Source: Chlorops oryzae (taxonomy: Eukaryota; Arthropoda; Insecta; Diptera; Chloropidae). From it: a stretch of DNA of 64,000 nt. The notes beneath the pieces were generated by a model. It worked only from the letters and a program-made list of their open reading frames with translations, made no database searches and was not told where the DNA came from. Below, piece by piece: positions 23,988 through 36,590 of this stretch (positions are counted from its first letter, which is position 1; every line of letters starts with the position of its first letter). The position numbers and the translations under genes were made by a program. The stretch is from the NCBI GenBank assembly GCA_020466095.1, contig CM035806.1, positions 166,585,871 to 166,649,870 of the forward strand, in the 5' to 3' direction.

Positions 23988-26944
23988 TCCCATCGTTGTC
24001 ACTGTTGACGATTTGAGTAAAAAAAAATCAGCGAATTCACCAACAACAGTGCCGATCCAAGTGTCAGAGAAAGTAGTCAAGACATCGTCGGGAAAATCGA
24101 AGAAATCGCATTTTATTGGCGTGCCCGTACAACCGCCAACGATACCAAATATCGAGCTGGAAAAGAATCTACAGCAAACAACAACTGCAATGAATCCAGA
24201 TGAAAACCTGAAAGCAACAGAAACGACATCAACGTCAACGACAACAGCAAATGTCAACAGTATTGACTGCGACAAGATAAATGAAGGTCAGCGACAAGAA
24301 GAAAGTGAAGAACTAAATTTTGATATGCAAAATGACCTTGTTGAAGCAGCGTTAAAAATGATGGATAACATTGAGATCGAAAATGATGCAAAAATATCGA
24401 GTAAAGAAATCGAAGAGACACCAAAAAAAATTGATGAAGCTATCGATGAAGAAGAAATAAACAGCAACAATGCTGATGATCAATCGAGTACCATCAAAGG
24501 GCCAAAATGTGAAACAACATTTCAAACCAAAATGTTTTCTAGTAAATCGGAAAACAACGAACAACAAGAGCAACAACAAAATCAGCAGCAGCAGCAAACA
24601 AACTCAACAGCTATGGCAACAATTACCAAAACAAAATCGAAAAAATCATTCGCCGAAGAGAAGGAACAACAGGAAGAAGCCGATTTTGAAGGAATCGAAA
24701 CGAACGGTGCCACCAAACATATTAAAAAGACAACGAAAAAGAAGATCATCAAGACGACAACAAAGTCAACAATTTCTTCATCAACATCAACATCATCAAC
24801 TTTAACGTCAACATCAACAAATGCCGATGTCAATGTTGAAACGAGTCTCATCGATGATGAGCAACAATTCGATAAAATGTTCAACAACGACAGCATTTTT
24901 GATGAGCTGCAATTGGCAAAAATCGATAACGATAATAAATTGAATGCATCGAATATCGACGATGCGAATTCACCATCGATTTCGTTCAATTTACAACCCT
25001 ATACGGAACGTCATCCGGAAAATAAAAAGATCACCATCATGGAAGAGCGTCATTTCGAGACGGCAGAGCAAGCCTTCATCCAGATACGCTCACGAAATGG
25101 TGACGGCGATGAGCAGTTACAGCAATCAACCGAAACGCATAGCGAAAGTGCTAGATTAAAGAAAGTCCATAGTTCGGATGGTGGTGAGCTATTATTGGAT
25201 GATGATGATGATGATGAAAATTCAAAGCCGTTAACGATCACCGCCGCTACGGCGGAGACGCGTATAACGGATATGGTTAAAGATCCACAGGATAAGCAAA
25301 GTATCGAGGGTGGTATTTTGCATCTATCGGAAAGTGGTAAACAATTGAAATGCAACGAAAATGGCGTTTTGATGAGCATGATTGAATGCGATCATCAAGT
25401 GCTAGACACCTACGAGGATATTATCCAGAAGCGAAAAATAACGGATAGTAACGGAGTTGTTGTTGAACCGACTGAACCATTGAAATTGATGCGCGACATT
25501 AGCGAATGCGTTACGATCACCAAGGATGGCGGCGACAAGGAAGTAACGAAACGATCAGAGACAACAATAACTGAATTGCCGGCAAAATTAACGACACAAA
25601 CGAAAATTTCGCCGACAACATTACCGAAAAAGGTTGCCACTTTATTGAAGAAAACCGAAGATGAGAAACGCATCGAGCGTGAGGCGCGCGAACTTATCGA
25701 AAATTATCAGAAAGTGAAAAAAGAAGCCGAAAAATTGTTCGAAAACGATAAAGAACGTCATTTCGACGACGACGACGATGGCAACGGTTTCATATTGGAT
25801 GACATTGAGTCAGCATCAGCATCAGCAACATCACAGCCGCTGATGTCTCCACCATCGGCATCGTTTCCAAAGCAAACAGTAGCCAATACCATAAATGAAT
25901 TTCTTGCTGCTGAGCGCGAACGTGCACTCAAACCCATTGACACCAATCGTCTACGACAACAGCAGCAACAGCAGCAACAACGGAACAAAACCGAAAAGGC
26001 AACTGGCCGCAATGCTAATGATTTGCCACCCGCATTGCCCACCAGCGCAATTCCCGATCTTCTAATGGAAACCGAGCCACTCTATGTACTTAAAAAGAAC
26101 ATTATTGATGAAACGGCACCGCCACGAACCCTGCCACCGTCATCGTCACCGTCACTACCACCGCCAACGACAGTGGAGACCGGAATGGGACTGTCAACAA
26201 ACAACCCACAACAGCAATGTGGCCACTCGGCGGTCACTAACGAGAGCCAAAAGCAACCGCAACGGCAATATCAATATCCATTGCAACAATTGAACTCCAA
26301 AGCACCACCGTTGCCATTGCTTATTTCAACGAAAAATTCTCCAACTTCATCATCATCTAGCACCGTTTCGAATTTCGACTCCGTTGATCATGCAGCAGCA
26401 CCGATGACGCATGCCATTGAAATCCATTCACCGATCGCGCCAATCGCACCGATCGAGCCAATCGACGAACGCATTATCGTTGGCGTTGAACATCAATTAG
26501 AATTACCGGCAAAAGCAGCGACAGCACCCACAACGAACGCAATCGATTTGCCAGCAAAGTTTGTGGGTGGCAACATTGCAATTGCCGCGATTGTCCCAAC
26601 TGCTGTCACCGGTGTCAACGATTTGAGTGGCGCAACAAATTCTATTGTGTCCAGTGCTAACAATATTTGTGGCAGTATGCCAGCATCAAATCAACCGACA
26701 GCAAAACCAACTGCAACAGCAACACCAACACCAACTGCGAGGAGTAATAGCTTACATTTGGAATCGATTAATTTGCCGAATTTTATTGCACCAGCGGCCA
26801 AGATAGCAACACCAATACAAACACCAACGATCATGTCAACATCTTCATCGGCCGATTCAGTGCAGAGCGTGCTTGGAATATCGTATGCAACGACAACATC
26901 AACGTCCACGGACAACATCGAATTACATGCAACCGATGAACAAG
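23988..26944 (+). CDS. PDZ scaffold-like protein, second coding exon
   Basis: This is a 2957-nt open exon of about 985 residues with no frame problem. It is joined in phase to the exon ending at 20934. It has no recognised folded domain except a charged, probably coiled-coil segment (KKTEDEKRIEREARELIEN, about 25650-25755). It has Gln runs near 24560 and 25960, Asp runs near 25200 and 25770, and long Thr/Pro/Ser-rich stretches. The block from about 25010 to 25760 (ITIMEERHFETAEQAFIQIR through the coiled coil) is the least biased and most likely conserved part. The exon ends at a consensus donor CAAG|GTGAGT (phase 1). If unspliced, the frame runs on 80 nt to TAA at 27022-27024. Codon-scale pattern and absence of stops over 3 kb make it certainly coding. 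Confidence 0.88.
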
Positions 26945-27600
26945 GTGAGTCAACATTCAATTACAATAACAATAAAAAAAACAGGAAAAATATTGCACAA
27001 AAATGGTTTGAGGTGTACAAGTAAAAAAGTCTTTGTCTTCCTTCTGGGTTGATTCATTCTCAGACTGCCCAAAAATGGAACATGAAGGAATGATATGATC
27101 AGTTTTAATTCGGTCTCATAAAATTCAAATTACGGGGCATTTGATTAAAAATTATTGCAATAGATTTTTATCGATAGATGTCACCTTATCTTTAACCATG
27201 GGCCATGCAAAAAAAAAAATCAAAAAACAATTCTTATCTCTGAGCTGTTTGAACTGTGGTGTGCACAAAAATGGTCCGTCTAATTTCCATATTTCAGAAA
27301 TATTTGATTTTTTTATTAGTTTCGTGTTTATGAAATCGTCGAACTTATCGATTACTAGATAACGATGATACTTGAAGTGGTGATGAGAATCGATGATATG
27401 AGAATTTTATGTGGGTGGTGGGAGCAGTCATTTTGATTCGAAAAATTGATTTTGGCTGTTTGTAATCTTTCTTTTTTTTTCTGTGTATTATCATTAAAAT
27501 TTGACTTTCATGAGATAGATATCCGTTAGATATGTAAATGCAACATTGAGGACCTTTCCCAGCCGGAAATTTTACTACTTCCGAGGCCTGTTAGCAAGGG
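26945..27600 (+). other. start of the next intron or alternative 3' end; no exon seen
   Basis: After the GTGAGT donor, the frame continues to a stop at 27024 and then becomes A/T-rich non-coding DNA. No acceptor with phase-1 coding sequence was found downstream in this window. Confidence 0.45.
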
Positions 27601-27604
27601 AGAG

Positions 27605-27844
27605 AATGTTTAAGGAAAGGTACGAGAGAAAAGAGAGGGTAGAGAGAAATTTAGTGTAATTTTCAGGATAGAGAGAGAAATGTACGAAGATGAGAAGAGA
27701 GTAAGAGAGAGAAGAGAGAGATGAGAAGAGAGAGAAAGAGAGATTAGAGTAGAGAGAAGAGTAACGAGAGAGAGAGGATAACGAAGAGAGAGGTAACGAG
27801 AGAGAGAAGAGAGAGAGTAGAGAAGAGAGAGAGAGAGTACGAGA

Positions 27845-27928
<84 letters not shown>

Positions 27929-28201
27929 ACGAGAGAGAGAGAGAGAGAAGAGAGAGAGGTAACGAGAGAGAGAGAGAGAGAGAGAGGTAACGAGAGAGAG
28001 AGAGAGAGAGACGAGAGAGAGAGAGAGATTGACAGAGAGAGAGGAGAGAGGTAACGAGAGAGAGAGGAAGGAGAGAAGAGGAGAGAGAGTAACGAGAGAG
28101 AGAGAGGTAACGAGAGAGAAAGAGAGAGAGAGAAGAGAGAGAGGTAACGAGAGAGAGAGAGGTAACGAAAGAGAGAGGTAACGAGAGAGAGAGAGAGTAA
28201 C

Positions 28202-28233
<32 letters not shown>

Positions 28234-28254
28234 AGAGAGGAAGAGAGAGAAGGA

Positions 28255-28286
<32 letters not shown>

Positions 28287-28442
28287 GAGAGAGAGAGAGA
28301 AGAGAGGAGAGAGAGAGAAGAGAGAGAGAGAGGAGAGAAGAGAGAGAGAGAGAGAGAGAGAGGAAAGAGAGAGAGAGAAAGAGAGAAAGAAGGAGAGAGA
28401 GGAAGAGTTAGAGAGAGAGGGAGAGGGAGAGAGAGGAAGAGT

Positions 28443-28476
<34 letters not shown>

Positions 28477-28560
28477 GTGAGTGAGAGGGAGAGGGGGAGA
28501 AAGAAGGAGAGAGAGAGAGGGGGAGAGGGAGAGGAGAGATTCGAGAAAGAAGAAAAGATA
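27605..28560. repeat. GA microsatellite block with GTAACGAGAG units
   Basis: Nearly 1 kb of GAGAGA with a recurring GAGGTAACGAGAGAGAG motif roughly every 18-40 bp between 27760 and 28200. Frames within are spurious. Confidence 0.93.
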
Positions 28561-29101
28561 AAAACTACACTGGCTCATTGTCAGATTGATCGACTGCTCG
28601 GTTCACGGACCATAAATCTCGCATGAGAGCATTCCGAAACTCTTTTGCGTGTGTGACTCTCGAATATCAAAATAATTCCATTATGGTCGAACACTTTTTT
28701 ATCGTACATACGCATGTTGTTTTTCTTGTTGTTGTTGTTCTCATTGCTCAACTTTTTGCGCGTCTTCTCTCAGAACATTTTCCATTCTGTAATTTTCAAT
28801 TGTTTTGACTGCGGTCGGTCGAGCGGTTGCCGCCTTAAGGTTACGAGGGTCGCCGATTTATGTATGTTTCATCCGATTCGCAATCTGCTCAAGTCTCTCG
28901 GTAAGCAAGCGATCCGATCCGATCCGATTCAATCCAATCAAAGCCATTCTGAGCCATTCCAATTCTGATTGCTTTGTGGAATTTTAATTTTATTTCCAAC
29001 TCTTTTGGTTTAAGTTTTTTTTTTTTTTTTTTTTTTGTTCATTGTTCTCTTAAGAAATTGAAGATTTTTTGTTGGTCAAACTGAACGGGGCAGAAAAAAA
29101 C
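28561..29101. other. complex, GC-balanced stretch, no gene proven
   Basis: 28570-28930 has higher complexity than its surroundings and a GATCCGATCCGATTC patch near 28910, but no coding frame or matched splice sites. It could be a regulatory region or an untranslated exon. Confidence 0.3.
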
Positions 29102-29109
29102 GGCATAAG

Positions 29110-29435
29110 CAGTGGCGTAGCTGCAACTTGCGGGGCTTGGGGAAATTTTATTTTTTTTTTGCGGTTCCCCCCTTCTATCCATGCCAAATTAAATAAAATA
29201 CCAACATGTATTAATCTTAATGTTTGTTTTTAATATAAAAACGTATTAATAAATAAGAATACATCTAGATGTTCCGTTCAAAATTGCTCGAATTTGATGC
29301 GAAATATTTGGGGGGGGGGGGGGGGGGGGGGAGGGAGAAAATTAGTGGGATATTTTAAAATATCTTTCGGTTGACACAAGTGCGTGGGGCCCGGGAGATG
29401 GCCACCCCTAAAATCCCCCGATAGTTACGCCACTG
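29110..29435. mobile_element. hAT-type MITE with poly-G tract
   Basis: The 326-bp element starts CAGTGGCGTAGC and ends GTTACGCCACTG. A perfect 8-bp duplication GGCATAAG flanks it at 29102-29109 and 29436-29443. CAGTGGCG ends plus an 8-bp TSD fit hAT. A G-run of more than 20 bases lies at about 29310-29331. There is no transposase. Confidence 0.88.
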
Positions 29436-29443
29436 GGCATAAG

Positions 29444-29921
29444 CAATCAGCTCAAGCGCGCTCGCATTAACGCATTCCAATTGGAATTTATCACTTTTCG
29501 GTCAAGCTTTGGGCAAGTGAAGGTCAGCGAACGGTCAACCGTTTGCGGTTTCGACTCCGGCATCGGCATCAACATCGACATCGGTTCGGCTATGATGTGG
29601 TGAGGTTCAAATTTGATCTCTCTCGCCTCTCTCTCTCGCTCTCTAGGGCCAATAACAGTTCCTTTAATAAAATTTTTTTTTTTATTTATTTCATGATATT
29701 ACTTATTCTTGTACATGTCATACTTTGCATGATATACATATATGTATGTACATATGCATATTCTATCTACCCGATAGACGGACGATAGAGAGTACGGTAC
29801 GAGATCGCTGGTAATGAGAAATTATTTTAATCCCTCCCTTAATGTCCATCAGAATGTGTCATTTGAGCTTGAAGTGTAGTAATATATGCGTCTTTCTATC
29901 GTATGTATGTATGTATAAAAG

Positions 29922-29961
<40 letters not shown>

Positions 29962-31171
29962 GAAATGCAAAAGGAGGAGGAGGGGAGAATACCACAACAT
30001 GACATTGATGAGATCATGAATCTCCTCGTTCGGTTCTAAGAACTCATTTACACCTGCTGCCACCGTCGCTACACTTTCGACAGATCGCAAATTAAGTTTT
30101 CTACGCGCGGCTTTCGAATGCCGAATGCTGAATGCGAGAGAGCATCAAAGTCGCTCACCATCAAAGTCCAAAGTGTGTGCAGCATTCCTCTATATTATTC
30201 CACGCAGGCGCAGCACTCGGTGTGTCGCCCTTACGGCCGCGCGCTCCCTTCTAACTATCGAGACATTCAGTCAAGTAATTTTCTGCCCTCGAGATTGACA
30301 TAAACCAATTAACTTTTGCCATTTATTTATCGTCTCGCTAGCTGCTGCTGATGCTGCTGATCCTCTCCTCGCCACCATCGTCTCCTTGTTCCCCTCACCG
30401 CCACCGTCAGCAAATATAAAAATGCGTCTTATGCCTCTCGCAATGGAACGCAATGAAAAATGACCAATAAGAATTGACTTAAACTGTATTTTATGCTTTT
30501 GAGCGATTCAAATCGTCCCATGATGAAGCCAAGCCGAGAGAAGAGCACACGAATCCTAGAGAGAAGTGTGTCGTCGTCGTCGTCGTACAGCCTGTTGTTG
30601 TTTTAGCTGGCTCCTGGCCGTTCTGGTTTGCAGTCCTCTGACAGACGACGTTTCTTATTATTCGCGCAGAGTCGCCGAAGTCAAGACTGTAAAAGATAAC
30701 TTTGTAGCTTAATCTCAAAGCGAACTGTCCAATGCCATTTACGATCATGCGGTGGACTATAAAATGGTTGCTCTTCTCGGTCTCTTTTTTGTTTTCCTGT
30801 TTTTATTTCCTCTTGTTGTTGCCAGTTTGTTATGCGTATGCTAATCCATTTATCTATGCCCATAACTCTCAAAACAGACACGAAATGGCAATAGAACTTT
30901 AGCACTATAGACAGCTCCAGTGGAGTCTAGCTTTTTTTGTGGCTTGTGGCTTTCGAGGCTTCACGCTGCAATGACATCGAAACCGAAACACACAGACAGA
31001 GTCAGAGGCGCACTCTGCCCTAATGAGCCGGTCAATTTCCTAACAACGACTGGTCTTTGACCGGTCCAAATTCGACCGGATTATATTATGGCAGTTTGTT
31101 CCATCGAAGTCGGTAATAAACGGATTGGTTTAAGGGTAGTCCTTGAATGACACTTTCATCAATTTAGAATA
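29444..31171. other. no gene proven; mixed unique DNA
   Basis: Contains a CATATGTA-type repeat near 29735-29760, a long A-run at about 29925-29958, a GC-balanced stretch at 30030-30300 with an initiator-like TCAGTC at 30268-30273, and a GTCGTC run near 30570. No coding exon is supported. 30030-30460 is the best candidate for a promoter or untranslated exon in this part. Confidence 0.35.
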
Positions 31172-31173
31172 TA

Positions 31174-32129
31174 CAGGGTGTCCCGAAAACTTTTGTAAAA
31201 AATCAAACCATCGATAGGTCGAGACAAGAGAAATTTTTTTTTGTTTCCAGACAAAAATCTCTTAGTGGTACCGTTTACGAGGTAGAGAACTTCAAAAAAA
31301 TTTTATTTTTATATGTGTGTATCCATGATACGAGAAAACAAGATAGCGCCACCTCAGTACCGCTATTTTGAGGCCGAAAATTGAGTTTGTGACGTCACTG
31401 AGCGAGAAATTGTTGTTGTTTCCCATGCTATTCAAAAAAGTAAAAAGCCCGTTTAACATGGGAAACAACAACAACGAATCGCGATTTTGAGTTTGTGACG
31501 TTTCCTCTCTCAAGTGGCGCTATCTTGTTTTCTTGTATCATGTGTGTGTATCAATGAAGTCGAACATATTAGATTTGATACAGTAAAACTACTTTAATTA
31601 TGTGCTAAAATCAATTTTCATTGATTTTTTTCATAGCTTTGGCCTTGGACATTGATAGCAGTTCATTTAGATATTTAATTTTCTCATCTTATTTTCAAAA
31701 AATTTATTTGACATATAGGGTAACAAATTAAAGGAAATCGATCAAGCATTTTGAATAAAATAAAAAATTTGGGTGTTAATTGGACACTTTTCATACCAAA
31801 ATGGCTTCTAAAGTAAAAAAAAATTGATTTTTTTTTTAAAAGAATTTTTCACTTTGACCGTTTATTTTTCACTCAATGGGTCAAATTTTTACCATCAATT
31901 TAATTTTGCCTTAAAGCAAATACAATTGGCTTTCAAACTGCATTTTCAGTTTTTTTTTCTACGATTGAACCATTATCGTGGGAAATTTATTTTTCTCGAC
32001 TTACTGCCTGAAATCTTTAAGCCCCTATAACTCCTCAGGGGTGCATTTGCGACCCAATACGATTTTTTGTTAGTTCTGACCTCCTCTTTCAGCTCCCAAC
32101 CGGTTGACCTTCACAAACGGAACACCCTG
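31174..32129 (+). mobile_element. Tc1/mariner-type non-autonomous element E
   Basis: It starts CAGGGTGTCCCG and ends CGGAACACCCTG, bounded by TA at 31172-31173 and 32130-32131. The length is 956 bp including a nested family-A MITE at 31324-31542. A second, reversed copy of the right half lies at about 44490-45185. No transposase frame survives. Confidence 0.8.
31324..31542 (-). mobile_element. MITE family A, copy 2 (nested in element E)
   Basis: It is reverse-oriented relative to the 5431 copy, with CATGATACGAGAAAACAAG and its inverted partner at the other end. It is flanked by TGTGTGTAT on both sides (31314-31322 and 31543-31551). It lies wholly inside the TA-bounded element E, so it inserted later. 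Confidence 0.85.
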
Positions 32130-32131
32130 TA

Positions 32132-33724
32132 TAAGAAATTGGTTTTTTATTTTACCTTATTTGACTAGCCTAAAGTCAGACAAAATAACGACAATTGACT
32201 CAAAAAAAAAAAACAGCCGTTTTGGGGACTAGTCCCTCTACAAAAACAGGCCCATGTGAAAAACGGTCAGTTGAATACATTATAAGTGGAATTATGAGGG
32301 GACTTAGTACTGGTAACATGAAGGACTACACTTGGGTCAGTCCATATTACTGCAGGGCCGAGACAGAAACACAGACATCGAAAACTATAACAGACACATG
32401 CGGTCGCAGAGGATGAGGACGAAAGGATGAGGATCAGCATCAGCCTGAGGATGACGCTTTTGGACATTGGCATAGATTGAAGTCTCCGCTCACTCATTTT
32501 CTCACTAATTACCCATGCGCAAATGCCTAACGAGATAACGACAGCGAATTGAAGAGTTACAAGACTTTATCTCATTTAGAAAGCCTGGCAAGGATTTTAC
32601 CTCAAAGGGAAACGGAATAAGAATATAAGTAACAACATACATAGGAAAACAAAAAAGGTTAAATGCCCTACGACGATACTTCACTTCCCGGGCGATATGA
32701 ACACAAAAAAAGAATTTTTTTTTCCCCGCTTGGATACATTCTCACGGATTCATCGGTTGACTTTTTTTTCGCATACGCTGTGTGTGAGGTGCTCTCAATT
32801 ATATCTCGTCTTCACGAAGCGGATTCTGTTAGCTTTTTGATTTTTATTTTGATAATTTTTATCGCAGCCACTGTCAAAAATCTTAAATCTGTGCACATCT
32901 GTATCATAAGCTTCCACCAAAAAAAAAAAAAAAAAAAAAATTATGAGCTCCATGGAAGAACTTCGCTGCACACACTCGGTTCTTCTATTTGCATGAGTCG
33001 CCTACTTTTTTCTCACACACACACACACACACACGCACACTCATTCACGGTTCTTACTCAAATTCAGTGCAGAAAATTGCAACAAGATCGGCGATCGCTC
33101 TAACGATTTTCATTGTCATTTTATAAAAGTGACTACTGTAACATCATTCGGCTCTCCACTTCCGTCCCGTCTTCGGTTCTTCTCCTCTTCTCCTCTTCTC
33201 CGTTTTGACCGTTGAAGTAGTGTCGAGTTCGCGTCTCGTTTCGACCGAGCGCGATCCTCATAGTGGCTAGGTGTGAGAACCTAACATTTATCCAAACCAC
33301 CAACCGGTTATGCATTTTAGCCCATGTACATACATACATACATACATACATACCTTGTTTGTGGACGCTTTCGCATTCGCCAACGTTTTCGGCCGCTGTT
33401 TGTCTTTTCTACCGACGCTTGTTCTATGAACAAAAAAAAATAAAAATAAAAATCAAAATAAAAACGAACAACAATTTGACAGAAGAAAAGAAAATATTAG
33501 GAAAATGCACCCAGTTGCAGCTGGGCTTGGCTCTAAAGATTTCTGAAGATCTCTAGAAAGTGCTTGTGCCGCCGCGATTTATTGCATTTTCCTTCGTGTC
33601 ATCTTCACAAAAGTTTACCCGATTTTATTACTCTCATTTAATACATTCGGATTTCTCTGATTCTTTTCTTTTTGTTTTTTTCTTCGATTATAAAGTCAAA
33701 ATTTTCATTTCTATTATTAAGTAC
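32132..33724. other. no gene seen; repeat fragments
   Basis: A CTGCAGGG end at about 32350-32357 (CCATATTACTGCAGGG) marks a fragment of the CCCTGYAG family. (CA)n lies at 33015-33040 and CATA repeats at 33328-33352. No coding exon. Confidence 0.5.
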
Positions 33725-34645
33725 TATGCCTCGGAATTTGAATATGTAAAAAAAATGAAGAAAAAAATTCAAAAAATTTCCAAAAATTTCCAAAAATTAT
33801 TTTTTTTTAAATGCAAAAATTAAAAATATTCATAAATAAATTCAAATAATTGAAAAAAATAAAAATTCAAAAAACTAAATATTTAATTAAAAAAATATTA
33901 GAATGAAAAAAAAAATTTTTTTAATTTCCAAAAATTATTTTAAAAAAATGCGAAAAAAATCAAAATTCAAATAATTCAAAAAAATTAAAAATTCAAAAAA
34001 ATGAATATTTAATTTAAAAAAAATTAAAATGAAAAAATAAAGAAAAAAAATTGAAAAAATTTCCAAAAATTATTCAAACAAAATGCGAAAAATTCAAAAT
34101 ATTCATAAATAATTCAAATAATTGAAGAAAATTAAAAATTCAAAAAAATGAATATTTAATTTTAAAAAATTAAAATGAAAAAAAAAAATTAAAAAAATTT
34201 CCAAAAATTATTCAAAAAAATGCGAAAAATTCAAAATATTCAAAAATTCAAAAAATTAAAAATTCAAAAAAATGAATATTTAATTTAAAAAAATTAAAAT
34301 GAAAAAATGAAATAAAAAATTTCCAAAAATTATTCAAAAAAATTGCGAAAAATTCAAAATATTCAAATAATTTAAAAAATTAAAAAATTCAAAAAAATTA
34401 ATATTTAATTTAAAAAAAATTAAAATGAAAAAAAAATTTCCAAAAATTCAACAAAAAATTGCGAAAAATTCAAAATATTCAATAAATTCAAATAATTCAA
34501 AAAAATTAAAAATTCACAAAATGAATATTTAATTTAGAAATGAATTTAATTAAAATGAAAAATTTCCAAAAATTCAACAAAAAAATGCGACAAATTCAAA
34601 TAATTTAAAAAAACTAAATATTCAAAATCCGAGTTCTAATTATTA
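33725..34645 (+). repeat. AT-rich tandem satellite in dispersed repeat F, copy 1
   Basis: Six or seven units of roughly 100-140 bp follow one another, each with TTTCCAAAAATTATTC, AATGCGAAAAATTCAAAATATTC, AAAAATTCAAAAAAATGAATATTTAATTT and AAAATTAAAATGAAAAA. The block starts CCTCGGAATTTGAATATG and ends ATTCAAAATCCGAGTTCTAA. The same start and end bound a much shorter copy at 48493-48795. Confidence 0.82.
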
Positions 34646-36394
34646 CTTTTTATTTTTTCGTTCCGGATGGAAATAATTATAAATATAACGTTTTCCAATT
34701 TTTTGTTTTTTGGTAGAATCCATATATGGTTTCTTATGCGATAAACGGTTAAAATGATTAGAAATATTTTTTATTTTTTTTAATTTTTTTTATTTTTCAA
34801 AATGAAAGTTATTAAGAAATTTATAACCTACATGCTAGGAGCACTGGCAACGGAGGCCTTCGGCTTTGATTAGAAATATTTTCCAATTCATAGAGCTTAA
34901 ATACAACGTATGATCCAGCTAGATCATGTGAAATGTTCTGCGCAGCCTTTTCAAGGATTCAATGATGAAAATAAATTTCTTTAGAAAATTCGTTTTTCTT
35001 ATAGGCAAAACATATGAAGAAGAAGAATTTTTAAATCCGCCATGAGAAAAGTATGCCGGAACCCCTCAATTTGGACCACAAAGTCGAATTTCCTTTATTT
35101 TCGATATAAAGATTGAAGTAGGCAAGTAGTTTTTTACGTAATAGTGGGATTCAAGCAGGTGTGCAATTTTTGCACCCTCGCAAATTTTGCGTTTGTGCAA
35201 ATTTTTTTGTATGGAAAAAAAAAATCCGCGGTCGGGCAAATATTGCACATCGATTTTGATGGGCAAAATTTGCGCCATGTTATCGCACAAATTTTGCACT
35301 CGTTCTTCGCAAAACTTGCACTCGTTCTTCGCAAAACTTGGTACTCGTTCTTCGCAAAACTTGCACACTTCAACTTCCACAGCTGCTTGAATACCTCTAT
35401 TATCGCCGTAAAAATTGAACCGAATTAATCAGGCATGTGCTAGAATCCGAAAACTGACGGAATCGGAATTATAATCGATCAAAAATTTCATATAGAATTT
35501 ACAGATTTTGTTGGTTATGGTTTTGGGTCGGAACTGCTATTGGTTCCTAATTGCACAGAGCGCTATTTCATCCGCTTGTCTAACTATGAGTTATATATAA
35601 AATTGCCTGAAAAATCGAAATGAAGATTTTGCTCTTTAGGAAGCGTCCGATCTGCGCTATGCGAGAAGTCGCTATTAAAGCCATTTTTTTTTTTTTTTTA
35701 CCAGTCACCTTTCACTAATAATCGGAATAATCCGGCGTTGAGTCCTGCATACTCTCGAGCCTACTTATTAATCTCCAAGAGGGAATTGTTTGTATGTACA
35801 TTAGTATAGGTACGCAATAAAACATGATTGGAAAATATTTTTCGAATTTTCGAAGGGAAAAACTAAAGAAAGAAACAAATTAATCCGCTTAGATGGCAAT
35901 TTAATGATACAAAGGGCATTATTCGCTATCCATTGCAAGCGCATTAACTCTTTTCCCCCTCACCGCCACTCTTCCTCTTACCTTTCTCATGCTGCCATAT
36001 TTTGTTGCAACATTTATTGCACACTCAATGCGTTGGAAAAATGATATTCCGTGATGGGCGATTTTGTCTTTTGATGATTTTGCTCTGCCGTTCTCAATGC
36101 CACAATATGGTGCTATTGCTGTCGTTTTTTTTTTTTTTTTTTTTTTTTTTTGATATTGTGTGCCGGTGCGTGGAGGGGGAATGCATTATCTTGCCTCTTA
36201 AAATCCCCTCGTGACTCCGACTTGCGTGTCTGCGTAACTGCTTCTCATCAATTCCAATATAACCGCAGACCGCAAATGGTAATTTACACCTCTGTGGCAA
36301 TTTAAGGCAAAAGCTAAACGCCCTAATGTTGCATAATTGAGTAAGAAGAAGCAGGGAGAACTAATATGTACATATGTACATACATATCTCTAAA
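34646..36394. other. no gene seen; one short 22-bp tandem repeat
   Basis: At 35296-35365 a 22-23-bp unit (CACTCGTTCTTCGCAAAACTT) occurs three times. T-runs lie at 35684-35699 and 36125-36150. The overlapping frames at 35066-35428 run over the tandem unit and are not convincing proteins. Confidence 0.5.
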
Positions 36395-36590
36395 AAAATA
36401 AAACAAGTAAGACAGCTTAAGTCGGTCCAGCCCGACTTCGATATACCCAGCGTACCGACAATATTGACGCACTGCGTTTTGCCTTTCCCTACGGAAGTTA
36501 TCAAAAATCTCAATTTGTGGGCGTGGCATTGGGCGGGCCATGTAAATTTTCTTTCGCCTTGGTCAATCAGTATTTCGAATTTGGAACTTT
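36395..36590 (+). repeat. fragment of a repeat D-like element
   Basis: It begins AAAACAAGTAAGACAGC, like the start of repeat D at 41963, then GGTCCAGCCCGACTTCG and TATACCCAGC. It breaks off into the CT tract. Assigned by its start only. Confidence 0.4.

Noticed and set aside
31174..32129. Autonomous transposon with transposase
   Set aside because: No DDE-type frame or even decayed protein segment is visible, only ends and A/T-rich filler.
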